Shown piece by piece: positions 1-5,583 of a stretch of DNA of 6,799 nucleotides. A model generated the notes under the pieces. The model saw only the letters and a program-made list of their open reading frames with translations. It had not been told where the DNA came from and searched no databases. This stretch comes from Paludibacter sp. UBA6032. GTDB lineage: Bacteria > Bacteroidota > Bacteroidia > Bacteroidales > Paludibacteraceae. The stretch's first letter is position 1; each line of letters starts with the position of its first letter. The position numbers and the translations under genes were made by a program. The stretch lies in NCBI GenBank assembly GCA_002427885.1, contig DIZI01000042.1:9992-16790 (forward strand), read 5' to 3'.

Positions 1-316
1 GGTTATACATGTCCCCTATCTTTTGTTCAACGGTACCTTTTGAATTTGTTTTTGCCGAGATTTCTTCAATCAGCCCACGCAGTTGAGTCCGGTTGTTTTC
101 GGCTAGCATATCGAAACTTCCAAAACGTGAGTACTCACCTGTTAAGGGGTGGTTTTTCATCCATCCGCCACAGGCATACTGATAAAAATCGACATGAGGC
201 GATGCTGTTGTATCCAGATTCGCCAGTTTAATACCGGCATCCAAACCGGCTTTTTGTGAATTGCAAGCTGTTGTCATAAGTGCTAAAGCAATGATTGGAA
301 ATAAATACTTTTTCAT
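1..316 (-). CDS. M13 family metallopeptidase (PepO/neprilysin-like) lipoprotein, 5' part only
   Basis: This is the N-terminal 105 codons of a zinc endopeptidase that should act outside the cytoplasmic membrane; the rest lies beyond the left edge. Residues 1-17 form a signal peptide (MKKYLFPIIALALMTTA) followed by Cys18 in a lipobox-like TTAC context, so a lipid anchor is likely. Residues 43-86 carry the conserved opening of M13 enzymes: DFYQYACGGW at 43-52, then EYSRFGSFD at 61-69 and ENNR at 73-76. The HExxH zinc site is in the C-terminal domain and is not visible, so catalytic competence cannot be judged. The start at 316 is the only ATG that gives a complete signal peptide; no Shine-Dalgarno sequence precedes it. 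It lies 53 nt downstream of the dus gene on the same strand with no obvious terminator or -7 box between them, so co-transcription is possible. The family call is firm. Confidence 0.9.
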   Translation of the reverse strand, partial: MKKYLFPIIALALMTTACNSQKAGLDAGIKLANLDTTASPHVDFYQYACGGWMKNHPLTGEYSRFGSFDMLAENNRTQLRGLIEEISAKTNSKGTVEQKIGDMYN

Positions 317-369
317 AATGATGAAAATGATTAAATTATATAATTGAGAGTTATAACATTAAATTGTCT

Positions 370-1383
370 TTATGGTTCACGTACTGAATCAATGATATTA
401 AAAAGTTCTGAAAGGGAATCGGCCCTGAGCATAGCAATCCTTGTTTCCTTAAAGTTCGGAATTCCTTTAAAAACCGGAGTAGATGCTAAATGTCTCCGGC
501 TATGAATAATCCCTTTCAGGCGCTGATTGTAAACACTTTCAACAGGCGTTTGATCATGAATATCCAGCCATTTTACGGATGAAATAATATGCTCTTTAAG
601 AATGGCTTTCTGTTCCCCGAAACTAAGAAACGAGGCTGTTTCACCTGTTTCAAAAAAATGTTTCATTTCTGCAAAAATCCAGGGCCGCCCAATCGATGCA
701 CGTCCAACCATTACCACATCAACGCCGTATTTATCAAAACATTCTGCTGCTCGTTCGGGTGTAGTTACATCGCCATTACCGATAATTGGAATATGCATTC
801 GCGGATTATTCTTCACATCCCCAATCAAGGTCCAGTCGGCATCGCCTTTGTACATTTGCGAACGCGTACGACCATGAATAGCTAAAGCAGCAATTCCGCA
901 ATCCTGCAATTGTTCAGCCAGTTCGACAATTACTTTATTGTCTTCGTCCCAACCCAGGCGTGTTTTGACTGTAACGGGAAGTTTGACCGCCTTTACAACC
1001 TGTCTTGTAATTTCAAGCATTTTAGGAATATCCCGTAATAGCCCCGCTCCCGCTCCTTTACCGGCAACTTTTTTTACAGGGCAACCGAAATTCAGATCGA
1101 TAATTTCAGGATTCGCCTGTTCGGCAATTCGGGCAGCTTCAGCCATTGCATCGGGTTCACGTCCGTAAAGTTGTATGGCAACCGGCCGCTCCTTATCATA
1201 AATAGTAAGCTTTTGTTCGGTTCGCTTTACACTTCTAATCAGTGCATCAGCCGAAATAAACTCCGTATAAACCATATCCGCTCCGAAACGTTTACATAAC
1301 AACCGAAAAGCCGGATCGGTGACATCCTCCATAGGTGCAAGAAACAAAGGTTTATCCGGAAATTCTATTGTTGAAATTTTCAT
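370..1383 (-). CDS. dusB: tRNA dihydrouridine synthase, DusB type
   Basis: This cytoplasmic flavoenzyme reduces specific uridines in the D-loop of tRNA to dihydrouridine, using FMN and NADPH. The 337 residues match the usual family length. The FMN-binding TIM barrel starts with LAPMEDVTDPAFR at 15-27. The Dus signature DLNFGCP lies at 96-102, with the expected catalytic Cys101 followed by KKV and a Gly/Ala-rich stretch. KTRLGW (140-145) and AIHGRTRSQMYKG (168-180) are the conserved Lys and His/Arg segments that contact FMN and substrate. GNGDV (202-206) and VGRASIGRPW (226-235) form the phosphate-binding end. A helical tRNA-binding domain follows from about residue 250. All key residues are present. 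The start at 1383 is 8 nt from a -7 box, so the mRNA would be almost leaderless. The Dus family is certain. The DusB subgroup rests on overall resemblance and on this being the usual bacterial type in Bacteroidota. Confidence 0.93.
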   Translation of the reverse strand: MKISTIEFPDKPLFLAPMEDVTDPAFRLLCKRFGADMVYTEFISADALIRSVKRTEQKLTIYDKERPVAIQLYGREPDAMAEAARIAEQANPEIIDLNFGCPVKKVAGKGAGAGLLRDIPKMLEITRQVVKAVKLPVTVKTRLGWDEDNKVIVELAEQLQDCGIAALAIHGRTRSQMYKGDADWTLIGDVKNNPRMHIPIIGNGDVTTPERAAECFDKYGVDVVMVGRASIGRPWIFAEMKHFFETGETASFLSFGEQKAILKEHIISSVKWLDIHDQTPVESVYNQRLKGIIHSRRHLASTPVFKGIPNFKETRIAMLRADSLSELFNIIDSVREP

Positions 1384-1390
1384 ATTTATG

Positions 1391-1398
1391 CAAAAATA
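1391..1398 (-). promoter_or_regulatory. Candidate -7 promoter box for the dus gene
   Basis: Read on the minus strand this is TATTTTTG, an exact match to the Bacteroidota -7 consensus TAnnTTTG. It sits just upstream of the dus start, so transcription would begin within a few bases of the ATG. I do not see a good -33 TTG about 20 bp further upstream, and the motif is short in an A/T-rich region, so this is only suggestive. Confidence 0.4.
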
Positions 1399-1450
1399 GG
1401 ATACAAAGTTAGGAATAAATTTGAAAATAGAAATTTTAAATTCTATTAGT

Positions 1451-1458
1451 TATCTTTG
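1451..1458 (+). promoter_or_regulatory. -7 promoter box for the outer-membrane-type gene
   Basis: TATCTTTG, followed by CA, is an exact match to the Bacteroidota -7 consensus TAnnTTTG and is the commonest form of it. It lies 25 bp before the ATG at 1484, giving a leader of roughly 18-20 nt. The nearest TTG (1421-1423) is 27 bp upstream, further than the usual 19-21 bp, so the -33 element is weak or absent. An imperfect A/T inverted repeat (1426-1447) occupies the space between. Confidence 0.6.
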
Positions 1459-1483
1459 CAAACTGTTTTAATGAACTCCCTAT

Positions 1484-2368
1484 ATGAAAAAAATCAGCAT
1501 AATTCTATCATTTGCTCTATTTACACTGTGTGTCTTTTCACAAACTGTTAAGTATTCTACCGCCTGGTTTGGTCCCAATGCCAATCCGGTTCCGGAGTTT
1601 AGCGATGCACGGATTCCTGCAAAAACGACTATCAGTTTAATGGGCGATTATTATTTCGGTTTCGGGGATCAAACAACTAACGGTTATTTCAAAGTTGAAG
1701 TTCCTTTATTCCCTGAACGGGTGTCATTGAAAGTCTGGACATCCGTTTTTGAACATTATGAAACTACTACTGCTGTCAGCTTACAACGAATGGCATTGGA
1801 CGGAAATACTTCGGGGAAAGCCGGAGGCGATTTTTATGTACAAACCCGTATGTTGGTTTTAAAAGAAACAAAAACAGCACCTGCAATTATTTTGAATGCC
1901 ACGCTAAAAACTGCATCCGGAACTAATTTTTTACAAAGACGCTACTTTGACACACCGGGTTATTACTTCGATGCGGAAATTGGAAAATCTTTTTACACGA
2001 AAAGTAAATTTATTACTGAAATCAGGGCTATTGCCAATGTAGGTTTTTTGTGTTGGGAAACTACCAACAGCACCCAGGATGACGCAACCATGTACGGAGG
2101 AAAATTGATAATTGGAAATTCAAAATGGAAACTTGAAAATACGCTTTCCGGCTATTGGGGATGGATGCATACCAATGTAAATTTTGGATCCGATTATGGG
2201 GATGCCCCAACCGTTTATGCTGCAAAATTCAGTATAATGAGTGGTTATATGGATTATTTTGCTCAATACCAATATGGAATCAAAGATTTTCCTTACCATC
2301 AAATCAGGGTTGGAATTAGCTTTCCGATTGAGAAATTAACTCCGAAATATAAGACCCCTAACCCCTAA
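1484..2368 (+). CDS. Secreted beta-rich protein, probable outer-membrane protein of unknown function
   Basis: I do not recognise a named family. The 294-residue protein begins with a clear signal peptide (residues 1-20: a short basic start, then a hydrophobic stretch ending in FSQ, a typical signal peptidase I end in Bacteroidota). There is no lipobox. The mature part is rich in aromatic residues and in alternating polar/hydrophobic segments, for example YFKVEVPLF, TRMLVLKE, FSIMSGYMDYFAQYQYG and the near-terminal HQIRVGISFPI, as in small outer-membrane beta barrels. It has no transmembrane helix apart from the signal. The start at 1484 fits the -7 box 25 bp upstream. The native chain seems to end near KLTPKY; the last residues KTPNP and the stop codon are written by a repeat element (2353-2374). 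The U32 gene follows after 75 nt with no terminator, so the two are probably co-transcribed. A barrel fold is inferred from composition only. Confidence 0.75.
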   Translation: MKKISIILSFALFTLCVFSQTVKYSTAWFGPNANPVPEFSDARIPAKTTISLMGDYYFGFGDQTTNGYFKVEVPLFPERVSLKVWTSVFEHYETTTAVSLQRMALDGNTSGKAGGDFYVQTRMLVLKETKTAPAIILNATLKTASGTNFLQRRYFDTPGYYFDAEIGKSFYTKSKFITEIRAIANVGFLCWETTNSTQDDATMYGGKLIIGNSKWKLENTLSGYWGWMHTNVNFGSDYGDAPTVYAAKFSIMSGYMDYFAQYQYGIKDFPYHQIRVGISFPIEKLTPKYKTPNP

Positions 2369-2374
2369 AGGGGA
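2353..2374 (+). repeat. Short palindromic repeat, copy 1, at the 3' end of the outer-membrane-type gene
   Basis: The core CCCCTAACCCCTAAAGGGGA (2355-2374) contains the small palindrome CCCC-TAAA-GGGG (2362-2373). It encodes the last residues of the preceding protein and supplies its TAA stop (2366-2368). An almost identical copy in inverted orientation lies at 2477-2496, and a diverged copy in the same orientation at 3716-3735. No T-run follows, so it is not an intrinsic terminator. Confidence 0.8.
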
Positions 2375-2443
2375 AAAAGAAAGAACTACCAACACTGAAA
2401 TGGAACTTGGAATAAGTAAAGCTTGGAAATAGATTAAACAAAA

Positions 2444-3739
2444 ATGAAAATAAATATAGACGAAATTAATTTTAGTTCCCCTTTAGGGGCTAGGGGCTCC
2501 ATCGAAATCATGGCTCCGGCCGGTTCGTGGGAAAGTCTTTCGGCTGCTATTAAGGCCGGCGCCGATTCGGTATATTTTGGTATTGAAAAATTAAACATGC
2601 GGAGTAAATCGAGCAGTAATTTTACAACTGATGATTTACGTAAAATAGTAAGCATTTGCAACGAAAACAATGTAAAAAGTTACCTGACAGTTAATACAAT
2701 TCTTTACGATGGTGATTTGACCCTAATGCGTGAAATCATTGACGTGGCGAAAGAAGTACAGGTCTCGGCAATAATTGCTTCTGATGTGGCTGCTTTGATG
2801 TATGCCAACACGGTAGGAGTAGAGGTTCATTTATCTACCCAATTGAATATTTCAAATGTTGAATCGTTGAAGTTTTACGCGCAATTTGCCGATGTGGTGG
2901 TGCTGGCACGGGAATTGAATATGGAGCAGGTTTCTGAAATCTATCAGGCTATTGAAAAAGAGAATATTCGGGGTAAAAATGGACAAGCTATCCGCATCGA
3001 AATGTTTTGTCACGGCGCATTGTGTATGGCAGTTTCCGGAAAATGTTATCTGAGTCTGCACGAGAAAAACCTGTCTGCTAACCGTGGAGCCTGTAATCAG
3101 ATTTGCCGGCGGGAATATATTGTAACGGATAAAGACTCGGAAATTGAACTGGAAATTGATAACCAATATATTATGTCGCCCAAAGATCTGAAAACAATTG
3201 GATTTGTGGACGAAATGCTGAAAGCCGGTGTACGGGTATTTAAGATTGAAGGACGCGCCCGTGGTGCCGAATATGTAAAAACGGTGGTCGCTTGTTACCG
3301 GGAAGCCATTGAATCGTGCCTCAACGGGACGTTTTCCGACGCGAAAGTTGCTGAATGGGACATTCGCCTTAGTAAGGTCTTTAATCGTGGATTCTGGAAT
3401 GGCTATTACCTCGGGCAGCGCCTTGGCGAATGGAGCAACAACTATGGTTCGGAAGCGACCCACAAAAAGATTTATGTAGGCAAATGTACTAACTTCTTCA
3501 ATAAACTGGGCGTTGCCGAATTTTTACTGGAAGCTCAGTATTTATCTGTTGGCGATGAAATTCTTATTACCGGTGAAACAACCGGAGCGTACGAAGACGT
3601 GATAGAAGAAATCCGCGTGAAACTGGAACCGGTGAACAAAGTAGAAAAAGGAAAGTATTTCTCTATGAAAACCAATGAACTGATACGGCGGAATGATAAG
3701 TTATTCAAAATAGTACCCCAAACTCCTAAAGGAGATTAA
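2444..3739 (+). CDS. U32 family protein, probable Fe-S RNA hydroxylase (TrhP/RlhA-like)
   Basis: Members of this family were first called collagenase-like peptidases. The characterised bacterial ones, TrhP (YegQ) and RlhA (YdcP), hydroxylate tRNA U34 and a 23S rRNA cytidine using prephenate-linked chemistry, and the related UbiU/UbiV bind a 4Fe-4S cluster. The TIM-barrel-like domain starts at IEIMAPAGSWESL (20-32). The U32 signature is complete at 186-204: E186, F188, G191, C194, C201 and S204. It is followed by NRGAC (C217) and C221, which together with C194 and C201 are the probable cluster ligands. KIEGRARGAEYV (267-278) is another family block, and a beta-rich C-terminal domain follows from about 340. 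Residues 1-19 are an unusual extension written partly by a repeat. The ATG at 2444 follows an A-rich stretch typical of this phylum; ATG 2510 (Met23) is a less likely start because it would remove the first barrel strand. The RNA target is inferred, not shown. Confidence 0.88.
   Translation: MKINIDEINFSSPLGARGSIEIMAPAGSWESLSAAIKAGADSVYFGIEKLNMRSKSSSNFTTDDLRKIVSICNENNVKSYLTVNTILYDGDLTLMREIIDVAKEVQVSAIIASDVAALMYANTVGVEVHLSTQLNISNVESLKFYAQFADVVVLARELNMEQVSEIYQAIEKENIRGKNGQAIRIEMFCHGALCMAVSGKCYLSLHEKNLSANRGACNQICRREYIVTDKDSEIELEIDNQYIMSPKDLKTIGFVDEMLKAGVRVFKIEGRARGAEYVKTVVACYREAIESCLNGTFSDAKVAEWDIRLSKVFNRGFWNGYYLGQRLGEWSNNYGSEATHKKIYVGKCTNFFNKLGVAEFLLEAQYLSVGDEILITGETTGAYEDVIEEIRVKLEPVNKVEKGKYFSMKTNELIRRNDKLFKIVPQTPKGD
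2476..2500 (-). repeat. Short palindromic repeat, copy 2, inside the 5' end of the U32 gene
   Basis: On the minus strand the core reads CCCCTAGCCCCTAAAGGGGA (2496 down to 2477), one difference in 20 from copy 1 and inverted relative to it. It lies in frame within the U32 coding region and encodes roughly residues 12-19 (SPLGARGS), just before the conserved barrel start. Copies 1 and 2 are complementary, so in the mRNA they could pair across about 100 nt that includes the U32 start codon. Confidence 0.8.
3716..3735 (+). repeat. Short palindromic repeat, copy 3, at the 3' end of the U32 gene
   Basis: CCCCAAACTCCTAAAGGAGA differs from copy 1 at three of 20 positions. Two of the differences (T3724 and A3733) face each other in the palindrome CTCC-TAAA-GGAG (3723-3734), so the stem is preserved. 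It encodes the last residues of the U32 protein (PQTPKGD), in a different reading frame from copy 1, and the stop codon follows at 3737-3739. Confidence 0.65.
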
Positions 3740-3765
3740 TGCTTTAAAAACACAATTATTTTTCC

Positions 3766-3803
3766 AGGAATGTAACAAGATCTTGTTATATTCCTTTTTT
3801 TTT
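3766..3803 (+). terminator. Rho-independent terminator after the U32 gene
   Basis: AGGAATGTAACAAGA (3766-3780) is followed directly by its reverse complement (3781-3795) with one mismatch that is a G-U pair in RNA. An uninterrupted T-run (3795-3803) follows. The centre AGATCT would open to make the loop. The stem is A/T-rich but long. It lies 27 nt after the U32 stop and orients only with the plus strand. It should end the transcript of the two upstream genes and insulate the sigma factor gene. Confidence 0.85.
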
Positions 3804-3825
3804 CTAAAAAATAAACCGATTTCAT

Positions 3826-3833
3826 TACTTTTA
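3826..3833 (+). promoter_or_regulatory. Candidate -7 box for the sigma factor gene
   Basis: TACTTTTA matches TAnnTTTG except for the last base and is followed by CG, as many such boxes are. It lies downstream of the terminator and 30 bp before the ATG at 3864, the right place for a sigma-gene promoter. No convincing -33 element is visible. The imperfect match could also mean that the gene is read by its own ECF factor. Confidence 0.3.
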
Positions 3834-3863
3834 CGTCTTACAATTGTAAAGCGATTGAAAAGT

Positions 3864-4379
3864 ATGATAATTGAATTCAACAAAATGCGCCAACTTGAGC
3901 GCATTATCGATGAGCATCAACAACAGTTGTTTTCGTTTGCGTTTTTTAGAGTTGGTTCGAATGAAGTGGCACAAGATATTGTGCAGGAAGTTTTTATCAA
4001 GTTTTACGAAAATTCACGGCATTTGTCCGCGGCAAATAATGTGAAAGCGTATCTAATAAAAACTGTTTCAAATGCATGTACCGACTATGTTCGCAAAAAC
4101 GGAAAAATTAAATTTGTGGCTATCGAACATTTTGAAGAAGAGTTAACTGACGAAGAAGAGAAACAATATTTATCGGAGTTTTTACGAATTGATGATATTT
4201 TAAGTGATTTACCTGTTGAACAAGCAGAAATATTACGACTAAAATTCGTTGATTCTTTGAACTTTGTAGAAATATCCGAGCTACTTGATATCAATGTTAA
4301 TACCGTAAAATCGCGTTACAAGTATGCTATTGAAAAGTTGCGAAACTTTAACATTTTAAACGTAAGCAATTATGAATGA
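3864..4379 (+). CDS. ECF-type RNA polymerase sigma factor (sigma-70 family)
   Basis: This would direct core RNA polymerase to a small set of promoters in response to an envelope or extracellular signal. With the start chosen here it has 171 residues, normal for a minimal ECF factor. Region 2 spans about 18-78: LFSFAFFRV, then DIVQEVFIKFYEN (38-50), the core-binding helix, and NVKAYLIKTVSNACTDYVRK (59-78), the -10 recognition part. An acidic linker (88-105) follows. Region 4 spans about 112-161, with the helix-turn-helix FVEISELLDINVNTVKSRYKYA (134-155). The longest open frame begins at 3783, but that ATG lies inside the terminator hairpin and its extra residues do not resemble sigma factors; ATG 3864 follows a possible -7 box, and ATG 3885 is a further option (164 residues). 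The stop overlaps the next start (ATGAATGA, 4372-4379), so the two proteins are probably translationally coupled. Its target genes cannot be read from this window. Confidence 0.9.
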   Translation: MIIEFNKMRQLERIIDEHQQQLFSFAFFRVGSNEVAQDIVQEVFIKFYENSRHLSAANNVKAYLIKTVSNACTDYVRKNGKIKFVAIEHFEEELTDEEEKQYLSEFLRIDDILSDLPVEQAEILRLKFVDSLNFVEISELLDINVNTVKSRYKYAIEKLRNFNILNVSNYE

Positions 4380-5523
4380 GCTGACTCCAAAAATTCGACC
4401 TATCGTACCTCAATCGCTTAAAGGTAATGTATTAAGTCAAATCAATAAAAGAAAAAAAAGAATGAAAGATATCAGAAACTATTCTGCAATTGCAGTTGTG
4501 ATTGCAGTATTCATCTTTGTTCCTATAGTATTAGGAAATATGAAACAAGCAAAAGCAATGGATTTAATTGAAGAGTCCATTTCGCAAACAAATGAAATAA
4601 AAACTATGGTTATCACCTACTCCATGCGAAATCCGTTTACTTACAATCCGGATGTGATTGAAATGACAAGCAGGTTGAACGATATGAAGGCTGAAATTAT
4701 TTTTGAACAACCTGCAATTTGGCGATATGCAAGCAAAAATAAATGGTATGTTTATGATGGAAAATATGCTTACTGGCATTCAAATGCATATAAAGATTGT
4801 ACTGTAAACACAAAAGTTGACGCAGGTGATTTAGGAAGATTTAATGCTTTATTTCTTAATCCTACTGCGTTTCTCGAAACAGTTCACAAAATTGCAGAAG
4901 ATAAAAAAGCCAAAATTGATATGCAAAACAAAGGAGATTCCACTACGCTTACTATCAATTATAAAGTTCGAAGCATTGATAAAAATCGTTTTATGATTGG
5001 TGATTTATTTGGTTGGTACCATAATAATTTTAAATATTCGTTTACAACAGATTGTCGGCAGATTTATGTGTTCGATAAAGAAACGAAACTTTTAAAAAAC
5101 TTTTATGTTTCAGTCTTTTACAACCATAAATACATCACCATTCTGAAATCGAAAAAAATTGAATATAACGTTCAGCTTGATAAGTCAGAATTGATTTTTG
5201 TTCCAAAAGATCTTCCAAAACGTCTGTTGAATCCTCAAAATTATTTAGTCAATATGTCATCCAAAGAAGCGGTAGAAAAGATTCTGACTAAATTTAAAAA
5301 CGACAGTACTGCCATCAATTTAGTTCCGGATAGAAAAGAGTATTTCAAAAAAATGCTGGGTATGGAAGTTCTAGAAATTGGTGAGCCTGTGAAAGAAGAA
5401 GGCTATGTTGGCGAAATTTTACCGTGTAAATTAAAATTGACGAATGGTGAAGTTATAATAGCAAATATAGCTGTACGAAACGACAATGAGTTTAAAATAT
5501 GGATTTTGGACAATAAGAATTAA
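4372..5523 (+). CDS. Single-pass membrane protein with LolA/RseB-like outer domain, probable anti-sigma regulator
   Basis: This is probably the regulator of the preceding ECF sigma factor, whose gene it overlaps by 8 nt. The 383 residues comprise a short basic cytoplasmic tail (1-35, with KRKKRMKDIR just before the membrane), one transmembrane helix (about 36-55) and a large extracytoplasmic part. Residues about 62-290 read like the LolA/RseB lipoprotein-carrier fold: a helix (AMDLIEESISQ), then alternating strands such as AEIIFEQPAIWRY and KWYVYDGKYAYW, later strands such as TTLTINYKV and QIYVFDKETKLLKNFYVSV, and the end KSELIFVPKDLP. A separate C-terminal module (about 295-383) ends in LTNGEVIIANIAVRND. 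I recall similar proteins encoded beside ECF sigma genes in other Bacteroidota. The cytoplasmic tail is much shorter than a usual anti-sigma domain and has no HxxxCxxC zinc motif, so sigma binding is inferred from gene order. The fold is inferred from sequence pattern only. Confidence 0.75.
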   Translation: MNELTPKIRPIVPQSLKGNVLSQINKRKKRMKDIRNYSAIAVVIAVFIFVPIVLGNMKQAKAMDLIEESISQTNEIKTMVITYSMRNPFTYNPDVIEMTSRLNDMKAEIIFEQPAIWRYASKNKWYVYDGKYAYWHSNAYKDCTVNTKVDAGDLGRFNALFLNPTAFLETVHKIAEDKKAKIDMQNKGDSTTLTINYKVRSIDKNRFMIGDLFGWYHNNFKYSFTTDCRQIYVFDKETKLLKNFYVSVFYNHKYITILKSKKIEYNVQLDKSELIFVPKDLPKRLLNPQNYLVNMSSKEAVEKILTKFKNDSTAINLVPDRKEYFKKMLGMEVLEIGEPVKEEGYVGEILPCKLKLTNGEVIIANIAVRNDNEFKIWILDNKN

Positions 5524-5541
5524 ATGTTTGGAAAAAAAAAG

Positions 5542-5572
5542 AAAAAGCGAATCAATAATGATTCGCTTTTTT
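5542..5572. terminator. Bidirectional intrinsic terminator between converging genes
   Basis: GCGAATCA (5547-5554) and TGATTCGC (5559-5566) form a perfect 8-bp stem with loop ATAA. The stem is flanked by AAAAA on the left and TTTTTT on the right, which lengthen it and give a U-tract in both directions. More A residues at 5532-5540 extend the minus-strand U-tract. It lies 18 nt after the stop of the membrane regulator gene and 11 nt beyond the stop of the VOC gene, so it should end both transcripts. Confidence 0.92.
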
Positions 5573-5583
5573 AATTTCAACTT

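Noticed and set aside
40..231. Plus-strand open frame of 63 codons near the left edge
   Set aside because: It is antisense to the M13 peptidase start, whose DFYQYACGGW and EYSRFGSFD motifs fix the minus-strand frame.
589..1168. Plus-strand open frames opposite the dus gene
   Set aside because: These are antisense to well-conserved catalytic blocks of the dus gene and have low-quality, Cys/Pro/Ser-rich translations without motifs.
2852..3463. Open frame of 203 codons on the minus strand
   Set aside because: It lies entirely opposite the U32 coding region, which has complete family motifs. Its own translation resembles no protein, with no signal or domain.
2353..3735. The three repeats as a CRISPR array or as ends of an insertion sequence
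   Set aside because: Spacing is irregular, there are no unique spacers of similar length, orientation is mixed, and no transposase or target duplication is visible. The sequence between copies 2 and 3 is an ordinary U32 gene.
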